Below, one piece after another: positions 32,765 through 41,720 of a stretch of DNA of 64,000 bases. The stretch spans positions 1,696,251 through 1,760,250 of the forward strand of contig NZ_BKZV01000001.1 of assembly GCF_008974285.1 (NCBI RefSeq). Reading direction: 5' to 3'. The notes beneath the pieces were generated by a model. It made no database searches and had not been told where the DNA came from. It saw only the letters and a list, made by a program, of their open reading frames with translations. This DNA is from Thermogemmatispora aurantia (GTDB lineage: Bacteria > Chloroflexota > Ktedonobacteria > Ktedonobacterales > Ktedonobacteraceae). The number at the start of each line of letters is the position of its first letter. Positions within the stretch are counted from its first letter, which is position 1. The position numbers and the translations under genes are program-made.

Positions 32765-35146
32765 TCAGGAGGTCGTGGGCAGCGTGCCATCGATAAACCA
32801 ATCACTCACCGTTGGCTCGCCTGGACGAGGCAAGAGACCAGTGAGAGCGGAGACCGTACCCAGATGGACATCGTCCGGGCGGATAAAGTCCTCAGCCGGA
32901 TAATGATAGCGCTGCGAAGCATACTCCATCACATCATGCCAGATGGGACCGGCGCCCGTGATGCCAATTACATTATCCATGGCACTATTATCGCTATTGC
33001 CTGCCCAAACCCCAACCGCCAGATAGGGGGTATAGCCAACGGTCCAGTTATCGCGGAAGGTCTGGGTTGTACCAGTTTTGGCGGCAGCCGGGCGATCGGC
33101 CAGCTCCAGCGGGTTGCCCGGACCAAATTCGTGATAGCGCGAAGCCTTATCCGAGAGAATGCTGCTAATCAGGAAGGAGACATCAGCCCCCAGAGCACGC
33201 ACCCCATGCGGGTGGGCAGCATCATAGCGATACAGCGGGTGACCCAGGCTATCGGTAATCTCCAGGATGGAGACCGGCGGGACTCTCACCCCTTGATTGG
33301 CAAAGGTGGCATAGGCACCAGTCAGTTCCAGCAGAGAGACCTCCGCCGTGCCCAGGGCGATTGAGGGGAAGAAGCACTGTTCTGGTGTCGCCTTCGGCGC
33401 ATTGTAGTTCTTGCGACAGGCCTGCAGGTCGGCGGTATCGATGGAAGTAATCCCCAGACGCTTGGCCATATTGAGGACATTGTTGAAGCCGACGTACTCG
33501 ACCGTCGTCACTGCCGGAATGTTAAACGAGTTCGCAATGGCGTTGCGAATCGTCATCGGAAAGGTCGTATGGAACTTCTGATCGTAGTTATTCGGCGTAT
33601 AGTAGCCAGAAGGTGAATTTGCATCTTTCGTCGGATAAATAGTGAGATGGTCCGGGACAATCATCGCCGGATACCAACCCATCTCGAAGGCCGCAGCATA
33701 GACGATGGGCTTAAAGGCCGAGCCGGGCTGGCGCAGGGCGAGCGCCGAATTATACTGACCCTGCACTTTGGGATTCTGATTATTGAAATCGGCGCTGCCA
33801 TCCATCGCCAGAATCTCGCCTGTCGTTGGACTCATCACTACTACAGCTGCATTATTCACATTGTTCGTCTTATATAGCGGTCCCTGATACTGCCCCAGGT
33901 AGGAGTCGTACTGCACGGTGTAGAGGCGATCGTGAACGATCTGCTCGACCTTTTTCTCCAGCGTCAGATCGAGGGTAGTATAGACATTATACCCTCCGTC
34001 GAGCAAATTCTGACTACCAAGCAGAGAAGTCAGCTGATCGATGACGTACTGGACAAAGTGGGGGGCCTGAATATGGTGGGTCTCGCTGTAGGGTTTAAAG
34101 ACAAACTTCTGGCTCTCGGCCTCGGCGGCAGCGGCCTGCTGAGGGGTAATCATGCCTAGCTCGACCATTGACTGCAGGACTACCTGCTGGCGCGCCAGGG
34201 CCGCTGGCTTATTGACGGTCGGATCATAATAGGAAGGACTTTGCGGCAGACCGGCCAGCAGCGAGGCCTGAGCCAGATCGAGCTGGGCCACCGCTGGCTT
34301 GCAGCGCGTGGCCGTACACTTCGGCTGCAGATTGAAGTAGTTCTCAGCCGCAGCCTCGGCGCCATAGTTCAGGTCGCCGTAGTAGACCGTGTTGAGATAC
34401 ATCTCCATGATCTTCCACTTCGGATACTGCTGTGTCAGACCATAGGCCAACACGGCCTCTTCGGCTTTCACGGCCAGTGTTCGCGGCTGATTGCTGAACA
34501 GCTCGTTCTTAATGAGCTGCTGCGTAATCGTGCTGCCGCCCTGAACGACGCTCTGGCTCTGGAGATTCGAGAAGACGGCGCGCAGAATACCCTGCAGATC
34601 GACGCCCGAGTTCTCCCAGAAGGTATGGTCCTCTGCAGCCACCGTGGCATTGATCAAGAGCGGAGAGATATCGGTATAACTGACATAAGTGCGGCGACCA
34701 TGATCGGCGCTATGATCAAACAGCTCATAGAGCAGGTTGCCATTGCGATCGTAGATGCGCGTTGTCTGGAAAAGCGCATTATTATTGGCAATATTGCGCA
34801 GCAAGGGCAACTGCGACTCGTAATAGGCGTAAACGGCTCCAGCGCTACTCGAAAAGAGGGCGAGACCAAGCAGCGTGGCCGCCAGGAGCATGACTGCCCA
34901 GCGTGGCGTGCGGTGCGGATAGAAACGCCTGCGCCAGCGCTTGCGCAGAAGAATGCGATTGGCGCGCCAGCGACGTAGCGGCGGCATTCCATTCCCCCCG
35001 TCCGTAGTGGGTAACGGAGCCAGGATAGGTGGCTGTCCGCTGGCTCCAGAAAGGTGGCGAGCCGGCAGATGCAGCCCCGGGACCCTGGGGCTGAGTGATC
35101 CACCGCGCTCGGGTCCCCCCGCGGCTTGACTCTCGTGGTAATCCAT
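32765..35146 (-). CDS. Class A penicillin-binding protein (transglycosylase/transpeptidase)
   Basis: The bifunctional peptidoglycan synthase has 793 residues. A long basic cytoplasmic N-terminus of about 80 residues precedes one membrane anchor (about 83-107). The GT51 domain has ATVAAEDHTFW with the catalytic Glu, and GGSTITQQLIKNE. The transpeptidase domain has PGSAFKPIVY (SxxK), NSFNIP (SxN) and AAKTGTTQ (KTG). It builds and cross-links glycan strands outside the membrane. ATG 35146 is chosen because GGGAG and GAGGAG precede it and a promoter is seen at 35246-35274; the frame is open about 100 codons further, but that part reads as non-protein. Confidence 0.92.
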   Translation of the reverse strand: MDYHESQAAGGPERGGSLSPRVPGLHLPARHLSGASGQPPILAPLPTTDGGNGMPPLRRWRANRILLRKRWRRRFYPHRTPRWAVMLLAATLLGLALFSSSAGAVYAYYESQLPLLRNIANNNALFQTTRIYDRNGNLLYELFDHSADHGRRTYVSYTDISPLLINATVAAEDHTFWENSGVDLQGILRAVFSNLQSQSVVQGGSTITQQLIKNELFSNQPRTLAVKAEEAVLAYGLTQQYPKWKIMEMYLNTVYYGDLNYGAEAAAENYFNLQPKCTATRCKPAVAQLDLAQASLLAGLPQSPSYYDPTVNKPAALARQQVVLQSMVELGMITPQQAAAAEAESQKFVFKPYSETHHIQAPHFVQYVIDQLTSLLGSQNLLDGGYNVYTTLDLTLEKKVEQIVHDRLYTVQYDSYLGQYQGPLYKTNNVNNAAVVVMSPTTGEILAMDGSADFNNQNPKVQGQYNSALALRQPGSAFKPIVYAAAFEMGWYPAMIVPDHLTIYPTKDANSPSGYYTPNNYDQKFHTTFPMTIRNAIANSFNIPAVTTVEYVGFNNVLNMAKRLGITSIDTADLQACRKNYNAPKATPEQCFFPSIALGTAEVSLLELTGAYATFANQGVRVPPVSILEITDSLGHPLYRYDAAHPHGVRALGADVSFLISSILSDKASRYHEFGPGNPLELADRPAAAKTGTTQTFRDNWTVGYTPYLAVGVWAGNSDNSAMDNVIGITGAGPIWHDVMEYASQRYHYPAEDFIRPDDVHLGTVSALTGLLPRPGEPTVSDWFIDGTLPTTS

Positions 35147-35245
35147 TGCTCCCTTTCTCTCCTCGGCTTGCAAGCAGATCGGATGGTGGCGAATGCACCA
35201 AGGCCCTCTTCCATTTATAAAACGATCGATGTGTTTTCGCGTATC

Positions 35246-35274
35246 ATCATAGGTAATTCGAGACCACTCTGCAA
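35246..35274 (-). promoter_or_regulatory. Promoter of the penicillin-binding protein gene
   Basis: TTGCAG (35274-35269) and TATGAT (35251-35246) spaced 17 bases, predicting a leader of about 90 bases to ATG 35146. It lies in the divergent region with the gene at 35405. Confidence 0.5.
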
Positions 35275-35404
35275 CCTCAGTAGCCCCTTTGCGTATCCTA
35301 TGGTAATAGATCGTTCCCTGGAGGGGCTTTGTATCAGCGTGGTCAGCGTTAGGGAAAAAGGGGCCAGTACCAGCAGCAAGTGAGGGCAACAAGGAGCGAG
35401 ACCT

Positions 35405-36190
35405 ATGCAGCAGCAAGAGCAGGGCTGGCAAGCGCCGCAGCATGAATCAGGGAAGGCGAGCGAGCAGCATGTCACTGGTTCCCAGGGCGAAGCGGCCAGC
35501 CAGCGCTCTTCATCCTGGAGCTTTCTGAGTCGCAAGCGTGGGCGAGGTCAGAGTCGACAACCGCACCAGGAGCCGCCCGGGCAATATGCGGAGCCGTTGC
35601 ATGACTATAGTTATCGGCGGGGCTATCCGGCCCAAGACTATCCGCATCGCGAGGAGGAAGGTCTGGCTCCGGCGGCCTCCGAATCAGCCGGGCCTGCTGC
35701 CTCTCGGGGCGAAGCTGGCGAGAGTTGGTCAGCGGCAGTCTCAGCTCAGGCTGAGCTGAGAGCCAACCCGGGAGTGGGGCCAGGCCAGCCACCCGACGTC
35801 CGTCAGTCCCAGCCCTGGAGGGCCAGTGTTCGCCCTGGATGGTCACCGCCTCCCTGGTGGGCACGGCCTCAGCCACAGCGGGGCCATCACCTTATCTGGA
35901 TCGTGCTCTGCCTGATCCTGCTGGCGCTGCTCCTCAAGCTGCTCCCCTGGATCGGCGCGCTTATCTTCGGCTTGCTGCTAGGTGGAGTGGGTCTCATCGT
36001 GGGGCTGGTTGGGGGCTTCATTGGCCTGATTGTTGGCCTGCTTGGGGCCGTCCTCGGTCTCATCATCGCGCTTCTGGTGGTCTGTCTCCTATGTGCGCTC
36101 CCCCTCGCCATCGGGGGGGTGGTCGTCTGGCTGCTGGTCCACACGCATCAACAAGGCTCACAGCGTCGTCCTGGCGCGGGGAAACTCTAA
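35405..36190 (+). CDS. Membrane protein of unknown function with polar N-terminal half
   Basis: The 261-residue product has a Gln/Pro/Arg/Ser-rich disordered N-terminal half (to about 155). About 90 almost continuous hydrophobic residues follow, rich in Leu, Gly, Ile and Val (GVGLIVGLVGGFIGLIVGLL). They resolve to three or four membrane helices with glycine-zipper spacing, then a short basic tail. I recognise no family. It is divergent from the penicillin-binding protein and 38 bases upstream of rsmA, perhaps in one transcript with it. Confidence 0.6.
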   Translation: MQQQEQGWQAPQHESGKASEQHVTGSQGEAASQRSSSWSFLSRKRGRGQSRQPHQEPPGQYAEPLHDYSYRRGYPAQDYPHREEEGLAPAASESAGPAASRGEAGESWSAAVSAQAELRANPGVGPGQPPDVRQSQPWRASVRPGWSPPPWWARPQPQRGHHLIWIVLCLILLALLLKLLPWIGALIFGLLLGGVGLIVGLVGGFIGLIVGLLGAVLGLIIALLVVCLLCALPLAIGGVVVWLLVHTHQQGSQRRPGAGKL

Positions 36191-36228
36191 TACTAGCCAT
36201 GATAGACATGAGGTGAGTACGCTCAACG

Positions 36229-37149
36229 ATGGCCGAAGAGCTTGATCTGACCAGCCCGCGTACCTTACGCGCCTTACTCCAGCAGCACGGCATGCGGCCT
36301 TTGAAGTCGTTCGGGCAACATTTCCTGGTCGACCGCGGCGTGCTGGCGCGCATTGTGGACGCGGCAGAGCTGGCCCCAACTGATACAGTGCTTGAGGTAG
36401 GGGCAGGCACCGGCGTTTTAACGCGCGAGCTGGCCCACCGTGCAGGACGGGTGGTTGCTGTAGAGCTGGAGCGCTCTATGCTGCGTCTGCTCGCTGAAAC
36501 CACCGCTCCCTTTGGCAATGTCGAGGTGGTGGCTCAGAACTTGTTGACTGTTGATCCACGCGCCCTCTTTGAGAAGCAGCCCTACAAGCTAGTGGCCAAT
36601 TTGCCCTACTATATCACAGCACCCACCTTTCGCCATTTTCTGGAGAGCGAGCATCCCCCCCAGCTGATCGTTGTAATGATTCAGTACGAGGTTGCGCAGC
36701 GCATCGTGGCCGCGCCCGGCGACCTGAGTCTGCTGGGCGTGAGCGTCCAGCTCTTCGGACGTCCGCAGCTTATCGCCCGCGTACCGGCACGGGCCTTCTA
36801 CCCACCGCCACGCGTCGACTCCGCCATTGTGCGCGTCGAGGTTCAGCCGCGGGCGGCGCTGACCCCTGCGGAGCGCACCCTCTTCTTCCGCCTGGTCCAG
36901 GCTGGCTTTGGAGAGCGACGCAAGCAGCTGCACAACGCCCTCGCGCGTGGACTGGGCTTGCCAGCCGAGACAGTGCAGCGCTGGCTACGTCAGGCCGGGA
37001 TCGCGCCAGAGCGCCGCGCCGAAACCTTGAGCCTCGATGAATGGCTGCAGCTGTGGCGTACCCTGCCCTCCAACGCGCCCGGCAGCCAGGAGGAGTGGTC
37101 GGCGTCCATGCTTCCAGGCTCCGGGCCGAGGGGACCGAATGAGACTTAG
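36229..37149 (+). CDS. rsmA: 16S rRNA (adenine1518/1519-N6) dimethyltransferase
   Basis: The 306-residue protein matches the KsgA/RsmA family. Motifs are KSFGQHFLVDRGVLARIVDA, VLEVGAGTGVLTREL (SAM binding), VAVELERSM and VANLPYYITAP (the NLPY catalytic motif). The C-terminal helical domain ends in ERRAETLSLDEWLQL. It dimethylates two adjacent adenines in the 3' terminal hairpin of 16S rRNA during late 30S assembly. GAGGTGA precedes ATG 36229. A Pro/Ser-rich tail of about 25 residues is extra. Confidence 0.95.
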   Translation: MAEELDLTSPRTLRALLQQHGMRPLKSFGQHFLVDRGVLARIVDAAELAPTDTVLEVGAGTGVLTRELAHRAGRVVAVELERSMLRLLAETTAPFGNVEVVAQNLLTVDPRALFEKQPYKLVANLPYYITAPTFRHFLESEHPPQLIVVMIQYEVAQRIVAAPGDLSLLGVSVQLFGRPQLIARVPARAFYPPPRVDSAIVRVEVQPRAALTPAERTLFFRLVQAGFGERRKQLHNALARGLGLPAETVQRWLRQAGIAPERRAETLSLDEWLQLWRTLPSNAPGSQEEWSASMLPGSGPRGPNET

Positions 37150-37309
37150 AGAGTAGCTGCGGATGGCGTTGCTTACAGCGATGCATGCACATAGATCGGC
37201 TCTCTGCTACGGAAGCGGAGCGAGAGGCAGGGCGGGGAAGTGAGATCAGTGGCAATCGTGAGGCACGGCAGAGTGGGTGCCCGCAGACCGACCGCGACCT
37301 GGCTAGCTG

Positions 37310-37318
37310 TGCTATGAT
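37310..37318 (+). promoter_or_regulatory. Extended -10 promoter of the TPR kinase gene
   Basis: TG C TATGAT at 37310-37318 is an extended -10 element; no good -35 is seen. A leader of about 78 bases is predicted, ending in seven T directly before the ATG at 37403. Confidence 0.4.
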
Positions 37319-37402
37319 ATAGGATGGGTGAAGAGTGCGATGCGACGCCCCTGCCCGCCAGTGAGAACCGCTGCAGTTCGAGCCTGAGTGACGGGTTTTT
37401 TT

Positions 37403-39685
37403 ATGACAACGCAGGAGCAGGAAGTCTTTTGTGATCGCTGCGGCATGGCCAATCCTCCAACGGCGCGTTTCTGTCAGCACTGCGCCGCCGCCCTGCCGTT
37501 CCAGCATACGACAGGAACCCTGGCAGAGGAGACGCTGCTGGCAGGACGCTATCAGCTGCTGAGCCTGATCGGTCAGGGAGGGATGGGAGCCGTCTACAAA
37601 GCCGCTGATACGCGCTTGAATAATCGTCCAGTGGCAGTCAAAGAGATGAGCAAAGTCGGCCTGACCCCGGCGCGTGTCCAGGAGGCCGAGCAGGCTTTTG
37701 AGCGCGAGGCCAACTTGCTGGCCGAGCTACGCCACCCCAATCTGCCGCGCATCTATGATCACTTTACCGAAAACGATCGCTCATATCTGGTTATGGATTT
37801 CATCGAGGGCGAGTCGTTGGAGGAATATCTGGCGCGCCAGGGCGGTGGTCCTTTGCCAGTTGACCAGGTGCTGACCTGGGCCGAGCAGCTCTGCGATGTG
37901 CTCGGCTACCTGCATAGCCATCAGCCGCCGATTGTCTTCCGCGATCTGAAGCCTTCTAATGTGATGATCGATAACAGCGGGCGCCTCTATCTGATCGATT
38001 TCGGCATCGCGCGCCTCTTTAAGCCGGGCCAATCGCGTGACACCACGGCCCTCGGTTCCCCAGGCTATGCGGCACCGGAGCAGTATGGCAAGGCGCAATC
38101 GACCCCCCGCTCCGATATCTACAGCCTGGGAGCTTTGTTGCACCATCTACTCACCGGCGTTGATCCCTCGGACCAGCCTTTCTTTTTCCGGCCTGCTTCC
38201 GAGCTGAACCCGGCTGTTCCCCCTGCTCTGGAAGCCCTTCTTCAGCGCATGCTGGAAATGGACCCGGAGAAGCGCCCCGCCAGCGCTCAGGATGTGCTGG
38301 AGGTCCTGCGCGAGTGCCGTGAGCCAGGCAGCTCTTCTCCACAAACGCATGCGCAGAGCGACACGAGTCGTCTGATCGAACAGGCTCGCCAGCTACGGTC
38401 GCAGGGCCGCCTGACAGAGGCGCTCGAACTCTATGAGCGCGTCCTTGCTCGCGACCCCTCGCAGGCTCTGGCCTGGCAGGGACGTGGTCTCACCTACGGT
38501 GCACGCTCCCAGCACCGCGAGGCCCTGGAGTCCTTTAACAAGGCACTCAATCTGGACCCCACGCTGGTCACCTCCTGGATTGGCAAAGGCACGGCGCTCA
38601 ACGCCCTCCATCGCTATCAGGAAGCGCTTCAGGCCTTTGAGCGCGCACTCCAGCTTGAGGGACGTAACGCCACCGCCTGGAATGGGAAAGGGGCGGCGCT
38701 CTCCGGTCTGCATCGTGAGGCGGAGGCCCTGGCCGCCTTTGAGACCGCCCTGCGCTACGACCCCGGCATGGCCCGCGCCTGGTACAACAAGGGACTACTG
38801 CTCAGCCGCCGGGGACGCCAGCGCGAGGCTCTCGACGCCTTCGAGCGAGCTTTGCGCTACGATAATCAGCAGGCTCTGGCCTGGTGCGGCAGGGGGCAGG
38901 TGCTCCACGAGCTGGGTCAGGTGCGCCAGGCGCTCGACTCCTTTGAGGAGGCAACTCGACTGCAGACCGACCTTGTTCCCGCCTGGGCCGGTAAGGGCGC
39001 GGCCCTCTACGACCTCCAGCGCTGGCCAGAGGCCCTGAGCGCCTTTGAGCGAGCGCGCACCCTCGATCCTCACTATGCCCCCGCCTGGTATGGCATTGCT
39101 CAGATCTACTACGGCCAGCATCGCCTGCGCCAGGCACTGGATATGCTGGACGAGGCCCTCAAGTACGATCCAGGCTATGTCAAAGCCTGGATTCGGCGCG
39201 GCGCCATTCTGAGCGAGCAAGGCCGCCACGCCGCTGCCCTGGAAAGCTACAACCGTGCCCTGGCTCTCGACCCGAATCATGCCCTGGCCTGGCAAGGCAA
39301 AGCCGCCGCCTTGTATGCGCTGGAACGCTTTCCCGAAGCGCTGCGCGCCTACGACCAGGCTCTGATGCTGAATCGGGACCTGGCCCTCTGCTGGAACGGG
39401 AAAGGGAATACGCTCTATCGTTTGGGATACTATCGCCAGGCACTCGAAGCCTACAATGAGGCCCTGCGACGTGATCCTCAGCTTGCCTCAGCCTGGCATA
39501 ATAAAGCGCTCCTTTGCCAGGAGCTGGGACGCTATGATGAGGCACTGGAGGCCGCCGAGCGCGCCATCCAAATCGCCCCCCATGATCCTGATCACTGGGA
39601 ACGGAAAGCCGAGGTCCTCAAAAAGCTGCGACGGAAGCGCGAGGCACGCCAGGCCGAGGCCGAAGCCGCTCGCTTGCGTGGCTAG
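37403..39685 (+). CDS. Ser/Thr protein kinase with N-terminal zinc ribbon and about twelve TPR repeats
   Basis: The product is 760 residues and a paralogue of the kinase at 29784. Its zinc ribbon has CDRCGMANPPTARFCQHC (Cys about 10, 13, 24, 27). The kinase domain (about 48-300) has IGQGGMGAVYKA, VAVKEM, IVFRDLKPSNVM (FRD in place of HRD), LIDFGIARLFKPGQ and GSPGYAAPEQYG. From about residue 330 about twelve 34-residue TPR units follow (pattern ALExYxxALxxDPxxAxAWxxKG), forming a superhelix for protein contacts. The start is uncertain: GTG 37388 and ATG 37403 are in frame and neither has a good site; the ATG is adjacent to a run of seven T. No membrane helix. Confidence 0.88.
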   Translation: MTTQEQEVFCDRCGMANPPTARFCQHCAAALPFQHTTGTLAEETLLAGRYQLLSLIGQGGMGAVYKAADTRLNNRPVAVKEMSKVGLTPARVQEAEQAFEREANLLAELRHPNLPRIYDHFTENDRSYLVMDFIEGESLEEYLARQGGGPLPVDQVLTWAEQLCDVLGYLHSHQPPIVFRDLKPSNVMIDNSGRLYLIDFGIARLFKPGQSRDTTALGSPGYAAPEQYGKAQSTPRSDIYSLGALLHHLLTGVDPSDQPFFFRPASELNPAVPPALEALLQRMLEMDPEKRPASAQDVLEVLRECREPGSSSPQTHAQSDTSRLIEQARQLRSQGRLTEALELYERVLARDPSQALAWQGRGLTYGARSQHREALESFNKALNLDPTLVTSWIGKGTALNALHRYQEALQAFERALQLEGRNATAWNGKGAALSGLHREAEALAAFETALRYDPGMARAWYNKGLLLSRRGRQREALDAFERALRYDNQQALAWCGRGQVLHELGQVRQALDSFEEATRLQTDLVPAWAGKGAALYDLQRWPEALSAFERARTLDPHYAPAWYGIAQIYYGQHRLRQALDMLDEALKYDPGYVKAWIRRGAILSEQGRHAAALESYNRALALDPNHALAWQGKAAALYALERFPEALRAYDQALMLNRDLALCWNGKGNTLYRLGYYRQALEAYNEALRRDPQLASAWHNKALLCQELGRYDEALEAAERAIQIAPHDPDHWERKAEVLKKLRRKREARQAEAEAARLRG

Positions 39686-39736
39686 GCCACCACAGGCCCG
39701 CGGACGCTTTCCTGGCACAGCTAAGCTTGAAGTGCA

Positions 39737-39770
39737 GGTGCCCCCTGGCGCGTGGCGCGGCGGGGCCACC
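39737..39770 (+). terminator. Hairpin downstream of the TPR kinase gene
   Basis: GGTGCCCC pairs with GGGGCCACC with one bulged base, 50 bases after the stop. T-rich sequence (CCTCATTTTCC) begins about 12 bases later. It is a plausible but imperfect intrinsic terminator. Confidence 0.4.
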
Positions 39771-39795
39771 AGACCGCGGGCCTCATTTTCCCAGC

Positions 39796-39847
39796 CAGCT
39801 TGCCTCTTCTCCTCCCTCTTTCTTTTCTGCTCTTCTTTTCTTCTTTA
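39796..39847 (+). repeat. Pyrimidine-rich tract of about 50 bases
   Basis: The plus strand is almost only C and T (CTCTTCTCCTCCCTCTTTC and on), with very few purines. It lies between the kinase terminator and the accC promoter. Such tracts can adopt triplex structure or be binding sites, but may be neutral. Confidence 0.5.
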
Positions 39848-39938
39848 ATCACATCTTAACGCGTGGCACTGGCTGCTCACGAGACCGGAAATTCTCCCTC
39901 CTCCTCCCTTCTAACCAGCCAAGAGAGCAAGCCAGCTT

Positions 39939-39972
39939 GACCAGTGGGACATACGCCGTTGCCCCACTGGTC
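39939..39972. promoter_or_regulatory. 10-bp perfect inverted repeat overlapping the accC promoter
   Basis: GACCAGTGGG and CCCACTGGTC are exact complements separated by 14 bases. The right arm covers the position where the -35 of the accC promoter would be (39968-39973). It is a candidate operator for a dimeric regulator, or an RNA hairpin if transcription begins further upstream. Confidence 0.55.
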
Positions 39973-39987
39973 GCTTTCGAGCGGGCA

Positions 39988-39996
39988 TGGTATAAT
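39988..39996 (+). promoter_or_regulatory. Extended -10 promoter of accC
   Basis: TG G TATAAT at 39988-39996 is a perfect extended -10 element; the -35 region is poor, which suits an activator- or repressor-controlled promoter. It predicts a leader of about 95 bases. Confidence 0.6.
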
Positions 39997-40098
39997 AACC
40001 CGTAAATTGCCCCAGCCATCTCAGGCCGGGGAAAATCACGATGAGAGCAAGCATGGACTGCGCAGGTCCCCTGCGTCTGTCCTGTCCGATCAAAAGCC

Positions 40099-41448
40099 AT
40101 GTTTCGAAAGATCCTTATTGCTAACCGTGGCGAAATCGCTCTACGGGTCATCCGCGCCTGTCGCGAGATGGGTATCCGCACGATCATCGCGCATTCCGAG
40201 GCTGATCGCGATTCGCTGCCGGTACGCATGGCGGACGAGCACATCTGTATAGGACCGGGGCCAAGCGGCAAAAGTTATCTTAATATTCCTAATATCATCA
40301 GCGCTGCTCTTATCTCCGGGGCCGAAGCTATCCATCCCGGTTACGGTTTCCTCTCAGAGAATCCCAGCTTTGCCCAGATCTGTGCAGATGTGAACCTGAC
40401 CTTTATTGGCCCTTCCGCCACAGCGATGGCGATCATGGGCGATAAGGTCTCGGCCCGCGAGGCGATGGCCGCCGCTGGGCTGCCGATGCTACCGGGCACA
40501 CGCGTGTTACGCACGCTGGCGGAGGCGCGAGAGGCCGCGCGCGAGATCGGTTTTCCCTTGATGTTGAAGGCTGCCGCTGGCGGAGGAGGGCGCGGCATCC
40601 GCCTGGTCAACAGCCCAGAGGAGTTTGAACGCGTCTTCACCCTGGCCCAGAACGAGGTGCGCGAAGCCTTCCGCGATGATGGCCTCTATCTGGAGCGCTA
40701 CCTGCCGCGCGCGCGCCATATCGAGATCCAGGTCCTTGTCGATCACCACGGCAACGGCGTTCACCTGGGCGAGCGTAACTGCTCCTGCCAGCGCCGCAAT
40801 CAGAAGGTTCTTGAGGAGTCGCCCAGCCCGCTGCTGCCTCCCGAGCTACGACAAGAGATCGGCATGAAGGCCATTCGCGCCGTGCAGCAGATTGGCTATA
40901 CCAACGCCGGGACGCTGGAGTTCCTTCTCGACGATGAGAACCGCTACTATTTCATGGAGATGAACACGCGCCTACAGGTGGAGCACCCGGTCACAGAAAT
41001 GGTGACCAGTGTCGACCTCGTCAAGGAGCAGATCCGCATTGCTGCCGGCGAGCCGCTGCAGCTGAAGCAGGAGAACATTCAGTTCCGCGGCCACGCCATC
41101 GAGTGCCGGATCACGGCAGAGGATGCCGAGGCCGATTTCCGCCCGCAGACCGGTGTGGTGGAGAAATATCTGCCGCCCGGCGGTCCTGGCGTGCGCGTCG
41201 ATAGCCATCTCTACGCCGGCTACTCGGTTCCTCCACACTACGACTCGCTGCTGGCCAAGCTGATCGTGTGGGCCGAGGATCGCGACGCCGCCATTGCGCG
41301 TATGCAGCGCGCGCTGGATGAGTTCGTCATCGAGGGCCTGCCCACGACGATTCCTTTCCACCAGCGTCTTCTCAGACATCAGGTCTTTATCCGTGGAGAA
41401 GCCTATACCCGGTTCCTCCAGGAGGAGGCTGCCTCACTTGGCATCTGA
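40099..41448 (+). CDS. accC: Acetyl-CoA carboxylase, biotin carboxylase subunit
   Basis: The 449-residue protein fits biotin carboxylase exactly in length. Motifs are FRKILIANRGEIALRVIRAC at the start, the ATP-grasp Gly loop AAAGGGGRGIRLV, ERYLPRARHIEIQVL, ERNCSCQRRNQKVLEESPSP and EMNTRLQVEHPVTE. It carboxylates biotin on the carrier protein AccB using bicarbonate and ATP, the first half-reaction of malonyl-CoA formation. fabF and accB follow in the same direction; accA and accD are not in the window. Confidence 0.96.
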   Translation: MFRKILIANRGEIALRVIRACREMGIRTIIAHSEADRDSLPVRMADEHICIGPGPSGKSYLNIPNIISAALISGAEAIHPGYGFLSENPSFAQICADVNLTFIGPSATAMAIMGDKVSAREAMAAAGLPMLPGTRVLRTLAEAREAAREIGFPLMLKAAAGGGGRGIRLVNSPEEFERVFTLAQNEVREAFRDDGLYLERYLPRARHIEIQVLVDHHGNGVHLGERNCSCQRRNQKVLEESPSPLLPPELRQEIGMKAIRAVQQIGYTNAGTLEFLLDDENRYYFMEMNTRLQVEHPVTEMVTSVDLVKEQIRIAAGEPLQLKQENIQFRGHAIECRITAEDAEADFRPQTGVVEKYLPPGGPGVRVDSHLYAGYSVPPHYDSLLAKLIVWAEDRDAAIARMQRALDEFVIEGLPTTIPFHQRLLRHQVFIRGEAYTRFLQEEAASLGI

Positions 41449-41720
41449 CCGGGTTCGCACTGGGTTCGTGCCGGGTCTCGCTGGGTTCTCAGCGGGCCTC
41501 TTCTTGCCGCTCTGTGTTCGTTCTCTGGCCGGTCAGCCTGGCTGGTCGGTCAGGCCAGTCAGCCAGCCTCTGCGGCTCGCGCGACTGCCTGGTTAACAGG
41601 TAGGTGCTCTCAATCAGGACCAGGGCTTGCTTGATTGACAGCGGATCACGTGCCATCACAGCACCTTACCTGCTGGCGCGAGAGCGGCTGAGAGAACCCG
41701 ACTATAGAGGAGGTGACGTA

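Noticed and set aside
37368..37392. GCAGTTCGAGCCTG, resembling a tRNA T-loop
   Set aside because: No acceptor stem, anticodon arm or D-arm can be built around it on either strand.
41449..41720. Repeated GGGTTCG/GGTC words between accC and fabF
   Set aside because: Short, imperfect and low-complexity; no regular spacing or symmetry.
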